A stretch of 64,000 bases of DNA from Pseudobdellovibrionaceae bacterium. GTDB taxonomy: Bacteria; Bdellovibrionota; Bdellovibrionia; Bdellovibrionales; UBA1609. The notes below the pieces were generated by a model. The model was not told where the DNA came from and did no database searches. It saw only the letters and a list, made by a program, of their open reading frames with translations. Below, one piece after another: positions 52,166-61,457 of the stretch (position 1 is the first letter of the stretch; every line of letters begins with the position of its first letter). The translations under genes and the position numbers were made by a program. Location of the stretch: contig JABJQG010000053.1 in the NCBI GenBank assembly GCA_018663505.1, forward strand, positions 144,239-208,238. The letters run 5' to 3'.

Positions 52166-53047
52166 TTACTCAATATTTTGTACTTGCTCTCTAAATCGTT
52201 CTATTATTGATTTTGCATTTACCACAACCGCTGTCAACTCAGCAAGCTGAGATTTGGACCCAATGGTGTTCATTTCTCTTAAAAGCTCTTGTGAATAAAA
52301 ATCTAATTTTTTACCTAAAGATCCCTTTGTTTCAAAAATAGGCTTCAAGGATCGGATATGCTCTTTTAATCGGACAACTTCTTCGTCAATGTCAGATTTA
52401 TCCACTTGTAAAAGTACTTCTTGATGAAGCCTTTCCTCTGAAACATTAACTGTTGCATCAAGGACCTTAAGTTTATTAGACAACTTTTCTTTTAACAGTA
52501 GATTGGCCTTCTTTCTAAAACCTTCAATTTTAGAAACCTCCTCTAACAATTCTTTTAACAAACGCAAAAGTTCCTTTTTTAAGGCTAGACCTTCTCTTGC
52601 TTTTTCCTTCTCCAAAGATGTGATGGCTTGTTGAAATACTAAAATCAGATCCTTTTTTTCTCCTGATTTTATGCTTTTACTTTCGGAAATTTTCAAGCTC
52701 TGTGGCAAATTTTTAATTAAAGTTTCCATTTTTAAGTCAGCTTCAATTTTCAGTTCTTTAGCTAACTTTTTATATGATTGTGCCCATTTTTTTGCAATAT
52801 CAGAATCCACACTAATTTTTGTGTACTGACTTTCATCTTTAATTTTTCGATTAATATATATATCAAAACTGCCGCGAAAATGTTTTGCCTGCAATTTCTT
52901 TTTTAGATCATTTTCTAAAGACATATATTCTTTGGGCAGGCGAAAACGAAGATCTAAAAATCTACCATTCACCGCCTTCATGCTCACTTCGATGGACCAT
53001 TTTTCATTATTAATCACGGCTAAGCCATAGCCTGTCATACTTTTCAT
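52166..53047 (-). CDS. YicC/YloC family endoribonuclease
   Basis: 293 aa. The N-terminus MKSMTGYGLA and VSMKAVNGRFLDLRFRLP are the diagnostic YicC_N blocks; the C-terminal part with EVVRLKEHI and LDFYSQELLREMNTIGSKS is the DUF1732 block. Members are stress-related endoribonucleases. It overlaps miaA by 4 nt and lies next to gmk, as in many proteobacteria. Confidence 0.95.
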   Translation of the reverse strand: MKSMTGYGLAVINNEKWSIEVSMKAVNGRFLDLRFRLPKEYMSLENDLKKKLQAKHFRGSFDIYINRKIKDESQYTKISVDSDIAKKWAQSYKKLAKELKIEADLKMETLIKNLPQSLKISESKSIKSGEKKDLILVFQQAITSLEKEKAREGLALKKELLRLLKELLEEVSKIEGFRKKANLLLKEKLSNKLKVLDATVNVSEERLHQEVLLQVDKSDIDEEVVRLKEHIRSLKPIFETKGSLGKKLDFYSQELLREMNTIGSKSQLAELTAVVVNAKSIIERFREQVQNIE

Positions 53048-53970
53048 TTACAAACCTCTTCTAATTCGCTTTTATCTTTAAGCACATCATACCATTGAAT
53101 GCTCTTGTCTTTTTGAAACCATGTTCGCTGTCTTTTTGCTAACTGCATGGTATTAATCACTAAACGTTCCTTCATTTCTTTTAAATCCCAAAGATCATCT
53201 AAATAGTTAACTACCTCTTTGTATCCCACACTTTTTAAGGGAGACCACTCTCTTAATCCGGAGTCTAAATGACCTTTAACCTCATCAATTAACCCCAGCT
53301 CTAACATTTTATCAACTCTTGATTGAACTCTTTTTCTTAACTCATCTCGATGTATACTCAAACCGATTTTTTTTATAGCATAAGGAAATGGAGTTTTCTG
53401 TTGCTCAAACTGTTGCTGAATTTTTAACATTGTTGTTTTATGAGTTAACACCAAACCTAAAGACCTTCTGACTCTATAACCATCGTTTTCACTGATTTTC
53501 TTTGCATGTTCAGGATCCAGTGAAGAAAGCTCCTTATGTAAAGAGTGAGACCGAGCCTCCCAAGACTTTATTTGATCCTTTACATCTGCCGAAACTTCAT
53601 CTGTGGGAAACATGCCATTTTCTAATGCCTTTAAGTAAAAGCCACTTCCCCCAGTGATAAATATCCCACCCGGATAGTCATGTTTATTTAAGTCACCAAG
53701 TACTCTGAGGGTATCCTCTCTATAGTCACCTGCTGTATAAGAGTTCATAGGTTTTACAAAATCAAAAAGATAATGCGGCACTAAATCTAACTCGGATTTA
53801 CTTGGCTTAGCTGTTCCTATATCTACTTTTTCATAAACTTGAACACTATCTGCATTAATAATACAGCCCGATGTTTGTTCAGCCCACTTTAACGACCAGG
53901 CAGATTTACCCACTGCAGTTGTACCAACAACAAAGTGAACAAGCATTGGCTGCTTCTCAGATCTTACCAT
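53044..53970 (-). CDS. miaA: tRNA dimethylallyltransferase
   Basis: Adds the dimethylallyl group to A37 of UNN-reading tRNAs. 308 aa. VGTTAVGKSAWS (about 16-27) is the P-loop; INADSVQVYEKVDIGTAKPS (about 38-57) and GGSGFYLKAL (about 110) are family motifs; KRQRTWFQKD near the C-terminus binds tRNA. It shares one base with mutL. Confidence 0.97.
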   Translation of the reverse strand: MVRSEKQPMLVHFVVGTTAVGKSAWSLKWAEQTSGCIINADSVQVYEKVDIGTAKPSKSELDLVPHYLFDFVKPMNSYTAGDYREDTLRVLGDLNKHDYPGGIFITGGSGFYLKALENGMFPTDEVSADVKDQIKSWEARSHSLHKELSSLDPEHAKKISENDGYRVRRSLGLVLTHKTTMLKIQQQFEQQKTPFPYAIKKIGLSIHRDELRKRVQSRVDKMLELGLIDEVKGHLDSGLREWSPLKSVGYKEVVNYLDDLWDLKEMKERLVINTMQLAKRQRTWFQKDKSIQWYDVLKDKSELEEVCK

Positions 53971-55832
53971 TAAACAATTCTTCCAAAGTTTTTTTCAATT
54001 TTTGAAAACTCATATTCCACATACACAGGGCGGCCATGCGGGCAAAAGCTAGATAGCGGAAATTCATCCATTTGCTTAAGCAAGTCTTCCATTTCTGCAT
54101 GAGACAAAGCTTTACCAGCTCGTATTACAGAGTGACAAGCTAAGGTGGCACAAAGGTCACCAATCATTTTCTCCACAGAAAAGCCATCTCCTTTATCTAA
54201 TACTTCCTTTGCCAGACTTTCCAGTGACCATTGAATAGCTTTTGGTTTAAGCAGTTGAGGGTGAGCACTAATTGCCACCGTATCAGCCCCCATCTGCTCC
54301 ATAAATATACCAAGACGTTTTAAATCCTCTATTTTAGTAACTAAAGCCTCTACCATTTCTTCATCAAATTGAAAAGTAAGCGGAATCAACATTTGCTGAA
54401 CATCAATGCGCCCTTCCTTCCAGGCGAACATCAATTTTTCAAAGGCTACACGTTCGTGAGCTGCATGTTGGTCAACAAGAACTAAAGAACTTGCACTTTG
54501 AGTAACAATATAAGTTAGATCTGCTTGGCCAATTACTTGTAAATTGCCCCAGTGGGCACTGGATTGGTTTTTCTCCACAACAGGTTCCTCATACTGACCT
54601 TGAGTGTTTGCAGGAATTATATTTTTTTGTTCATACTGTATTTTATCTAACGCTGAATCTTTAAACTGCAAACTCTTCGAGTGATCATGAAAAGCATAAG
54701 CCGCTCCTTCAGTGTCCTCTACAAGCAAAGAGGCCTGTGGACTGTTGATACTTCTTATAGTGTTTGGGGGCTCTTCATAGTTTAATGCCGGTTGAGAACC
54801 TACTGCAGCATCCCCATCACTCATTGCGGAATTCCCTAAAAATTCATCTAACCAGGGCGCTTTTTCTAACTGAGCTCGTACGGCTCGATTAACCACTCTG
54901 TAAGAATTTGAAGGTTGATTAAATTTAATTTTTGACTTGGTTGGGTGAATATTTACATCCACCTCATCTAAAGGGGCTTCCAACCAACAAGCCACAATGG
55001 GATACTCTCTATGCATCAATAAATTTCTATAAGCATCCATTACCGCTGCTTGCATACCTCGATCTTGCACCCAGCGGTTTTGTACAAAAAACCACATCTG
55101 CTTAGAAGTCCGTACCGTGTTATTTGGAGCCGACATATAAATTTCCACATGAAAGTCTTCATAACTGCCCGTAGCTTGATAAAGATGATCTTGCTCTAGT
55201 ACCTGCTGCACCCTTAATTTTTTATCTTTCACAGCCTCCCAAAAGTATAACAACTTAGCTTGGCCACGTACTCTAAAACAAACTTCTGGATGTGCAAGCC
55301 CCATTGCCTTCACTACATTCTTAATTTGTGTATGTTCAGCGGCATCGGATTTTAAAAACTTAAGCCTTGCCGGAATATTTTCAAATAAATCTTTTACAAC
55401 AATGGTGGTTCCAAACTCACCACCCACCGACTGAACCTCTGATATCTTACCAAAATCAGATTCGATCCGATAAGCCTCTTGCGCTTCTTTCACTCTTGAA
55501 ACTAAACTTAATTTACTCACTGATGCAATACTAGCCAAAGCTTCACCACGAAAACCAAAACTATTTAAATTCCAAATATCATGTACAGTTTTAATTTTAC
55601 TGGTAGCATGAGGAGCTAGAGCTAAGCTTAAATCCTCTTTTGAAATTCCAAAGCCATTATCACTAATTTTGACATAACGACCACCCAAATCAAACTCTAC
55701 ACTTATTTCTGTTGCCCCAGCATCTACAGCATTTTCAATGAGCTCTTTCACCAAATGCGAAGGGCGTTCTACAACTTCACCAGCCGCAATTTGGTTAATG
55801 ATTTCTGGTTGTAATTTTTCAATCTTAGCCAC
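53970..55832 (-). CDS. mutL: DNA mismatch repair protein MutL
   Basis: 620 aa. GHL ATPase domain: IAAGEVVERPSHLVKELIEN (about 14-33), DAGA, DNGFGI and GFRGEAL motifs. The C-terminal dimerisation domain has DQHAAHERVAFE (about 450), ACHSVIRAGKA and CPHGRP, the metal-site motifs of endonuclease-active MutL as found in bacteria lacking MutH. The start is GTG with AGGG upstream. First gene of the six-gene operon. Confidence 0.96.
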   Translation of the reverse strand: MAKIEKLQPEIINQIAAGEVVERPSHLVKELIENAVDAGATEISVEFDLGGRYVKISDNGFGISKEDLSLALAPHATSKIKTVHDIWNLNSFGFRGEALASIASVSKLSLVSRVKEAQEAYRIESDFGKISEVQSVGGEFGTTIVVKDLFENIPARLKFLKSDAAEHTQIKNVVKAMGLAHPEVCFRVRGQAKLLYFWEAVKDKKLRVQQVLEQDHLYQATGSYEDFHVEIYMSAPNNTVRTSKQMWFFVQNRWVQDRGMQAAVMDAYRNLLMHREYPIVACWLEAPLDEVDVNIHPTKSKIKFNQPSNSYRVVNRAVRAQLEKAPWLDEFLGNSAMSDGDAAVGSQPALNYEEPPNTIRSINSPQASLLVEDTEGAAYAFHDHSKSLQFKDSALDKIQYEQKNIIPANTQGQYEEPVVEKNQSSAHWGNLQVIGQADLTYIVTQSASSLVLVDQHAAHERVAFEKLMFAWKEGRIDVQQMLIPLTFQFDEEMVEALVTKIEDLKRLGIFMEQMGADTVAISAHPQLLKPKAIQWSLESLAKEVLDKGDGFSVEKMIGDLCATLACHSVIRAGKALSHAEMEDLLKQMDEFPLSSFCPHGRPVYVEYEFSKIEKNFGRIV

Positions 55833-56071
55833 TACACCCTACCTAATCGAGGTATTACCTCACAAAACTTGATCATGAAAATATTTTATATCAGCTTCTA
55901 AATAGTTTGGGAATCATTGAATTAATTTACACAGTTAGCGTCTACTTACACAAGAAGATCTCTAATATTATGATTTTACTGTTAAAAATGGTATCCGGGT
56001 AACCCCCTAAGATACTCTATAATAGATGTTACCCTACCTTCCAGTAGCGTCAATCTTCCCACTAAAGCTGA

Positions 56072-56938
56072 TTATTGATTCTTTTTTATATTAAACCTTA
56101 AAGTGGTTGCTTCTTTCACATTTTTTTCAATTGGGTTTCCAGTAATGTTTATGATTTTCACTTTACTTAAGTAAGGTATTAGCTTTTTTGGAATTGTATT
56201 AATTTTGTTTTTTCCCAAGGCCAGAACTTTGAGGTTAGATAGCTTTTCCATAGCAAATAAATCACTGCCATTAATCTGATTATCAGCTAGGTTTAAAACC
56301 TTGAGTTTTTCTGTATGAGAAAATGCCTCTTTAGAAATTTCATCAATTTTATTAAATGAGAGGTCCAATTTCTCTAAGGACTGTAATCCATTAAATGACT
56401 GGTTCTCCACCTTGTGTAATTGAATATTTTGTAAGAATAGATTTTTTAATTTTTTCAATTCCGAAAAGGACCCCACAGTGAGTCTCCTTAATGGGTTGGC
56501 CGACAAAGAAAGAATCTCTAATTGGCCAAGATGGCGAAATGTTCCGGCTTGTATAATAGGAATATTATTATTTCCAAGGTTGAGGTAGGATAAATTTCCT
56601 AAATATTTGAACCAATCTGCTTTAACCTCAGTTAAACCATTCCATCTTAGATCTAAAGTTTTTAAGTTATCAAATCCCTTAAAATCCTCTGATGAGATTT
56701 TTTGTATGTTTGCTCGATTGATGATGAGTTCTTTTAAAGAACTTATTGTGTGAGAGTGAATTAATCCACATGGACGCTTAAACTTTTTTTCCAAATAATT
56801 ACGGACATAATCTGGTCGCGCACAGGTTTCAGAGAATTGTTCACTGAGGTAGATAGAACTTGTAGTCAGAAGCCCTATAATTACTAGAGAGACCACAAAA
56901 ATGGCGGCTATTTTAGTTTTTAAAATTTGATTTAACAT
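56072..56938 (-). CDS. Membrane-anchored or exported leucine-rich-repeat protein
   Basis: 288 residues. A hydrophobic N-terminus (13-30) acts as signal or anchor. About nine leucine-rich repeats of 23-24 residues follow from about residue 68 to 275, each of the form F..L..L..L.L..N.I..I, for example LEKLDLSFNKIDEI and LKVLNLADNQING. The 24-residue spacing and the LxxNxL core match the LRR type common in eukaryotic receptors. Two N-terminal cysteines (39, 57) may form a cap. GGAG lies 8 nt before the ATG. It likely binds proteins at the cell surface or in the periplasm; it stands next to an insertion sequence. Confidence 0.9.
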   Translation of the reverse strand: MLNQILKTKIAAIFVVSLVIIGLLTTSSIYLSEQFSETCARPDYVRNYLEKKFKRPCGLIHSHTISSLKELIINRANIQKISSEDFKGFDNLKTLDLRWNGLTEVKADWFKYLGNLSYLNLGNNNIPIIQAGTFRHLGQLEILSLSANPLRRLTVGSFSELKKLKNLFLQNIQLHKVENQSFNGLQSLEKLDLSFNKIDEISKEAFSHTEKLKVLNLADNQINGSDLFAMEKLSNLKVLALGKNKINTIPKKLIPYLSKVKIINITGNPIEKNVKEATTLRFNIKKNQ

Positions 56939-57014
56939 GGTAAATACTCCAGAGTTTGATTTTGCTTATTTTACCAAATGATTGGGACTCAAGATAGACT
57001 ATTGCTATTCTTGG

Positions 57015-57036
57015 AAAAAAGGAAAGGAGTGTATAG
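57015..57036 (+). repeat. Left direct repeat flanking the insertion sequence
   Basis: AAAAAAGGAAAGGAGTGT(A)TAG; the right copy at 58348-58369 differs at one base. Probably a 22-bp target-site duplication, long as in the IS1202 group. Confidence 0.65.
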
Positions 57037-58347
57037 TATATAGACGATTATGACGTACGTTAATTTCTGAGCGATTGTGTCCTATTGATGTTATAAACAT
57101 CCCCTAATCTTAACAACTTAGGGGACCATCAATGAGGAAGGTTACAATGAATTTAGATGAGCTAAAGATTTATCGATTGGGCATGGGTGTTCTTTCAGGT
57201 ACTTTAACTATAAAAGAGTTCTCAGAACAAATAGGGAAATCTTATAGGCAATCCCAGAGAATAATTAAAAAGTTAAGAGAGCGTGATTTTGAAGGCGTAT
57301 TTCACGGTAATTTGGGTAGAGTCCCACATAATAAAACTCCACAGAAATTTGAAGATCGAATTATCGACCTACTAAAGCATAGATATTATGGTTTTAATCT
57401 TACCCATTTTAGAGAAATGATACTGAAGTATGAAAAAATAGAAATTAAAAAGGACGTCCTTCACCGTATAGCTAAGACACATGGTCTTGTTAAGCACCCT
57501 AAACGCAGAGGGCGACGATGTTATAAACCTCGCCCTCGTTTAGAACAAGAGGGCATGATGATTCAATTTGATGGCAGTAATCATGTTTGGTTTGGAGAAG
57601 AGCGAACAGATTTAATTGGTGGAATTGATGATGCCACAGGTAAGGTTGTCGCTGCAGAATTATTTTATGGTGAGAAATCAAATCACTCACTGAAAGTTAT
57701 ACGGGAAATCATAGATAAGAATGGTTTACCAGAAAGTTTTTATATGGATCAAGCTGGTATCTATGGAAAAGCTGATAGAGAATGGGAGTCCCAGATAGCT
57801 AGGGCTTTTCAGCAGACAGGTATAAGACTAATACTTGCCGGTTCATCACAGGCAAAGGGACGTGTTGAGCGTCTATGGAGGACCTTTCAAGATCGTTTGG
57901 TTGCGGAGTTAAGTTTATACCAAATTACTGATATAGAGGAAGCCAATCAATTTTTAAAAAATAAGTTTATACCCAGATATAATGCACAGTTTAGCGTTGA
58001 AGCATCAAGCAAAGAAAAAGCTTATCGTAAAAATGTATTTGGAGATTTAGATATAATATTTTGTAAAAAATTAACTCGAAAAATTATGTCAGGTAACTTA
58101 TTTAGTTGGGAAAATGTGAGCTGGATCATTGATAAGAAAACGGATTATTGTGGTCGAGAGATTAGTGTTAATTTACATATTGATGGCTCGTATAGTTTTG
58201 ACCTTATGGGACGAAAGGTTAATTGTAAGCCTCATAGCTTAAAAAAGTTAAGTCATAACGAAGGAAAGACGAGGACAAAAAGAAGAGCTTAAAGCTATAG
58301 GACACTTTCGCACAGATATTAACCGGACACAGTCGCCCAGATACAAC
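57037..58347 (+). mobile_element. IS1202/ISNCY-type insertion sequence, about 1.31 kb
   Basis: One transposase gene bounded by imperfect inverted ends. The inner block at 57059-57085 and the reverse complement of 58297-58323 match at 23 of 27 positions; outside it, weaker matches continue to the ends (TATA..G.CGA type). Flanked by 22-bp direct repeats with one mismatch. The exact ends are uncertain by a few bases. Confidence 0.8.
57132..58292 (+). CDS. DDE transposase, IS1202/ISNCY family
   Basis: 386 residues, apparently intact. Residues 10-60 form a helix-turn-helix (GVLSGTLTIKEFSEQIGKSYRQSQRIIKKL). The rve-like catalytic core has Asp in IQFDGSNHVWF (about 150), Asp in FYMDQAGIYGKADREWES (about 205) and Glu in KGRVERLWRTFQDR (about 247), giving a plausible DDE triad. 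A C-terminal beta domain follows (about 310-375). GGGGA precedes the ATG by 7 nt. Cut- or copy-and-paste transposition is inferred from the family. Confidence 0.92.
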   Translation: MRKVTMNLDELKIYRLGMGVLSGTLTIKEFSEQIGKSYRQSQRIIKKLRERDFEGVFHGNLGRVPHNKTPQKFEDRIIDLLKHRYYGFNLTHFREMILKYEKIEIKKDVLHRIAKTHGLVKHPKRRGRRCYKPRPRLEQEGMMIQFDGSNHVWFGEERTDLIGGIDDATGKVVAAELFYGEKSNHSLKVIREIIDKNGLPESFYMDQAGIYGKADREWESQIARAFQQTGIRLILAGSSQAKGRVERLWRTFQDRLVAELSLYQITDIEEANQFLKNKFIPRYNAQFSVEASSKEKAYRKNVFGDLDIIFCKKLTRKIMSGNLFSWENVSWIIDKKTDYCGREISVNLHIDGSYSFDLMGRKVNCKPHSLKKLSHNEGKTRTKRRA

Positions 58348-58369
58348 AAAAAAGGAAAGGAGTGTCTAG
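58348..58369 (+). repeat. Right direct repeat flanking the insertion sequence
   Basis: AAAAAAGGAAAGGAGTGT(C)TAG, matching the left copy at 21 of 22 positions. Confidence 0.65.
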
Positions 58370-58490
58370 AATTTTGACAGGAATGATGGTCATTTTCTTA
58401 ATTTATTATTCTCAGGTCTAAAACTGAGGGTTTAAAAAGATTTTACTCTTTTTGTTCAACGCCCAATAACAGGTTATGGCTTGATATCTC

Positions 58491-59372
58491 CTAGAACTGG
58501 CGCTGAAGACCTAATCCCATGGCAATGTATTTGTTCTTTTCCCAGTAGTACTTTGCTTCAACCTTTAATAAGAAACTGCCTAAACGAAAAGCTACACCAG
58601 CTGGAAACACAGCCCCAATATTAAAATATTCAGAATCTAATTTTGAACCTGCCAAATTCACTGTATACCTGGAATAAACTATGGTTGGTCCTAGACCGTA
58701 GTAAATGATTCCAGACCCAAAGTCAGATAAGGGGAGCATTAAAGCTACGTGAGTTCTTATGGACATGCCTGAAGTCTCTTGTGAAAATTTATTGTAATAG
58801 CTAGGCGTAGAGCTCACTATAGAAAGCTCTATATCCAGAGGGGGACCATCAATTAAAAAGCCAACACCCGATGATTTAAAACCATAGCTGGGTTGAAAAG
58901 AAGAAAACTCTCTCCCCTCAAAAGTCTCTGTGACATTAATCATTCCCAAACTAACACCAATATATTTAGACATAATTATGGGCATCTTCATTTTTGAGGA
59001 ATCTTGTTCCTTCTTTTTACTATCCTGAGAGAACTCTTGTTGCCAAGGGTCCTTCTGTTCATTCGTAGGTGCAGTTACTTGCCTTTTTTTCTTAATAGTA
59101 GGCGTGACTTCCACATCTGAAATATAACCATATTTCCCTCGAGAAAGCCTTACTTTATAAAAAGCCCCAAAACCACCTATGCCTTTATGAATTTTAGCTG
59201 ACATTTTTACTTTTTTACCTAGATTCAGGTAATCCATAATTGGAGCATCAAAGTTAGGTTGTTTATATACGGGAGATCCATCAACAGCAATTCTACCCCA
59301 TTGACTTTTAGTTTTAGCATAAGTACTGAATCCAATAGATAGTATTAACAAAGCAAGGAGAACAGCCTTCAT
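58491..59372 (-). CDS. Secreted SH3-domain protein with C-terminal barrel-like region
   Basis: 293 residues; signal peptide MKAVLLALLILSIGFSTYA. Residues about 25-90 form a bacterial SH3-like domain (GSPVYKQPNFDAPIMDYLNL, KYGYISDVEV), which often binds peptidoglycan. A charged linker (about 95-130) follows, then a strand-rich region (about 135-293) ending in GLGLQRQF with a terminal Phe, consistent with an outer-membrane barrel. The ATG overlaps the stop of the glycosyltransferase gene by 4 nt, so it is translated with it. Confidence 0.83.
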   Translation of the reverse strand: MKAVLLALLILSIGFSTYAKTKSQWGRIAVDGSPVYKQPNFDAPIMDYLNLGKKVKMSAKIHKGIGGFGAFYKVRLSRGKYGYISDVEVTPTIKKKRQVTAPTNEQKDPWQQEFSQDSKKKEQDSSKMKMPIIMSKYIGVSLGMINVTETFEGREFSSFQPSYGFKSSGVGFLIDGPPLDIELSIVSSTPSYYNKFSQETSGMSIRTHVALMLPLSDFGSGIIYYGLGPTIVYSRYTVNLAGSKLDSEYFNIGAVFPAGVAFRLGSFLLKVEAKYYWEKNKYIAMGLGLQRQF

Positions 59373-60097
59373 GAAGGTATTCTCTTTTTAATATTTAAGG
59401 TATATCTAAGCATCCAAACTTTGTAAAAAGCTTCTAGGACAATTTTAAAAGACATTTTACTTTGCCCCACTCTTCTCTCTTCAAAAGTTATGGGAACCTC
59501 TTGTCCATCAAACTCATTCACTAACGCACGATACTTTAGCTCAATCTGAAAACAGTAGCCTTCTGAAGAAACATTTTTATAGTCAATACCTATAAGCGTT
59601 TCCTTCTTCCATAGATTAAAACCACCCGTCCAATCTTTCAACGGGTAACCCAAAATCATGCGGGAATAAAGGCTACCACCAATACTAATCAATTTTCTCA
59701 AGAAGCCCCAATTGACTGTGGATCCACCAGGTACATAACGTGATCCCACAATATAGTCCTTGTGTTCTATGGCACTAATTAATTTAATAAGATCCACTGG
59801 CCGATGGGAGAAATCCGCATCCATTTCACATATAACATCATAGGAGTTCTCAATGCCCCAAGAAAAACCAGCTAAATAGGCTTTACCCAGTCCTTCTTTT
59901 TTTGCACGAGAAAGCAAATGAACCTTAGGGTTAGAATTTCCAATGCTCTTCACAATGTCACCTGTGCCATCTGGAGAAGAGTCATCCACAACTAAAATAT
60001 TAAGTTCAGCGTTTAGTTTCTGAACCTCTTGGATCAACAAAGGAATATTATCTTTTTCATTATAAGTGGGGACAACAACAAGAATCTTCATAGGCAC
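59369..60097 (-). CDS. Family 2 glycosyltransferase, polyprenol-monophosphomannose synthase type
   Basis: 242 aa. The N-terminus VVPTYNEKDNIPLLIQEV, VVDDSSPDGTG and CEMDADFSHRPVDL (the DAD metal motif) are the DPM1 family blocks, and DWTGGFNLWK near 180 is the conserved acceptor region. Such enzymes move mannose or another sugar from a nucleotide sugar to polyprenyl phosphate at the inner membrane. No C-terminal membrane helix is seen. It lies between a CxxC membrane protein and the SH3 protein; the sugar is not known. Confidence 0.92.
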   Translation of the reverse strand: MPMKILVVVPTYNEKDNIPLLIQEVQKLNAELNILVVDDSSPDGTGDIVKSIGNSNPKVHLLSRAKKEGLGKAYLAGFSWGIENSYDVICEMDADFSHRPVDLIKLISAIEHKDYIVGSRYVPGGSTVNWGFLRKLISIGGSLYSRMILGYPLKDWTGGFNLWKKETLIGIDYKNVSSEGYCFQIELKYRALVNEFDGQEVPITFEERRVGQSKMSFKIVLEAFYKVWMLRYTLNIKKRIPS

Positions 60098-60110
60098 ACT
60101 TCAGTCTGTT

Positions 60111-60665
60111 TTATATGGAAGTATCACTCTCTTTGACTTGTTCACTGCCTAATAAAAGACCATCATTTTCGAGCATACTCTGTTCATCGCTTGAGTTCAA
60201 AATACCACCAGATTTATCCTTGGTCCAGCCCATTCTCGCATGACCTCCATCCTTAACTGCGAGTTCAGTAGACATAGGATCCTTTTTAACCTTTTTTCTC
60301 GGTAAATATCTCAATGGATTTTTAGCTGAAAATAGCATGTTTTCCTGATCTCGAACTAAATCAAGCCTCTGCTTTACCATAAGCATAGCCTTTTCCTTAG
60401 AGTGTAAATACAAAACTGGGTCAAAATGACAATGCGGACAAGGTAAAGCCATCCTCCATCGCACTTGAATGAAAAACTCTGCAATAAACAAAACCAGAAC
60501 AAAAATTAGTATTGATTTAGGAGAACCTGGACCAATTAATGCCAAATCAAAAAACAATGTAACTAAAAGCGACAGAAAGACATTAGTCCAGCTCACGTGT
60601 TTTTTATTATATATATGTCTCTCTTGACGACAAAAAGCACAATAAATTTTATCTGATATTCCCAT
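60111..60665 (-). CDS. Membrane protein with two CxxC pairs
   Basis: 184 residues. CAFC (9-12) near the N-terminus and CPHC (about 76-79) could bind zinc together; between them lie two transmembrane helices (about 27-43 and 49-68). The C-terminal half is soluble and charged. No family recognised. It is the first gene of the three-gene unit with the glycosyltransferase, 13 nt upstream of it. Confidence 0.75.
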   Translation of the reverse strand: MGISDKIYCAFCRQERHIYNKKHVSWTNVFLSLLVTLFFDLALIGPGSPKSILIFVLVLFIAEFFIQVRWRMALPCPHCHFDPVLYLHSKEKAMLMVKQRLDLVRDQENMLFSAKNPLRYLPRKKVKKDPMSTELAVKDGGHARMGWTKDKSGGILNSSDEQSMLENDGLLLGSEQVKESDTSI

Positions 60666-60708
60666 ATATATATTCTCTCAAAGCATGGACTAGTTTGGAA
60701 AGACTGGT

Positions 60709-60737
60709 TTTTAATTTTCTCTACTTTTTGCTATACT
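60709..60737 (+). promoter_or_regulatory. Promoter of the 237-aa barrel gene (probable leaderless mRNA)
   Basis: TATACT at 60732-60737, 6 nt before the ATG, with only a weak -35 (TTTTAA, 60709-60714). No Shine-Dalgarno sequence is present. Confidence 0.4.
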
Positions 60738-60743
60738 GAATAT

Positions 60744-61457
60744 ATGAAAAAGACTAAATCAAAAACAAAAGTAATTTATAAATTCCTAATAATCTCTTTA
60801 TTTCTCTATGCTTCCAGCACTCGCTTATTTGCAGCTAGCGTAGATGAAGATTTAGTAGGATTTGACGGCATCATCAAGGAACTCTCCCAAGGTCGCACCA
60901 CATATCGGTCAAATTACTCAGATCCTTTTGATAATGTACTAATTCATGCTGGTGTTGGACTCGTTAATTCACACATAACTCTAACTCCAGGCCTCAGTGA
61001 AGATATTTCCGGATTCCATAAAGGTGTAGAAGCTAATATTGGTATCGATTTATTTTCAAAAAACTGGAAAGCAGAAGGAACCGTTCGATCTTATGGAGAT
61101 CAAAAGGTAGATAACAACCCTCTTTCGCTTAAGGAATTTGATTTAAAAATTGTTTATCAAAATAATGCAAACAGAAACCTAAAATATCATTTTGCTTTTG
61201 GCTTAGCTGCTCGTTATCTAGATGTGCGCTATACAAAACAAACTATCAAAGAAAATGACGATGTCACTGTTTCCAACCTCAATCAAGTTCACGAGGAGTA
61301 CACAACTCCCTCTTCCATATTAGCAGCTGGTGCAAGTACATATATTTCAAAGGGACTCAGCATGGGCGTTGAGTTTAGTTACAGAAATGCGATGATCGAC
61401 GAAACCATTGATAAGTCTTCCTTTGATGCAATTTTTCGAGTGGATACTCATTTTTAA
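60744..61457 (+). CDS. Outer-membrane beta-barrel protein, 237 aa
   Basis: Signal peptide about 1-30 (FLIISLFLYASSTRLFAAS). The mature chain contains about eight to ten amphipathic strands, and the end FDAIFRVDTHF has the terminal Phe expected for barrel assembly. A short acidic stretch follows the signal. Function not recognised. Its stop overlaps the next gene's ATG (TAATG), so translation is coupled. Confidence 0.82.
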   Translation: MKKTKSKTKVIYKFLIISLFLYASSTRLFAASVDEDLVGFDGIIKELSQGRTTYRSNYSDPFDNVLIHAGVGLVNSHITLTPGLSEDISGFHKGVEANIGIDLFSKNWKAEGTVRSYGDQKVDNNPLSLKEFDLKIVYQNNANRNLKYHFAFGLAARYLDVRYTKQTIKENDDVTVSNLNQVHEEYTTPSSILAAGASTYISKGLSMGVEFSYRNAMIDETIDKSSFDAIFRVDTHF

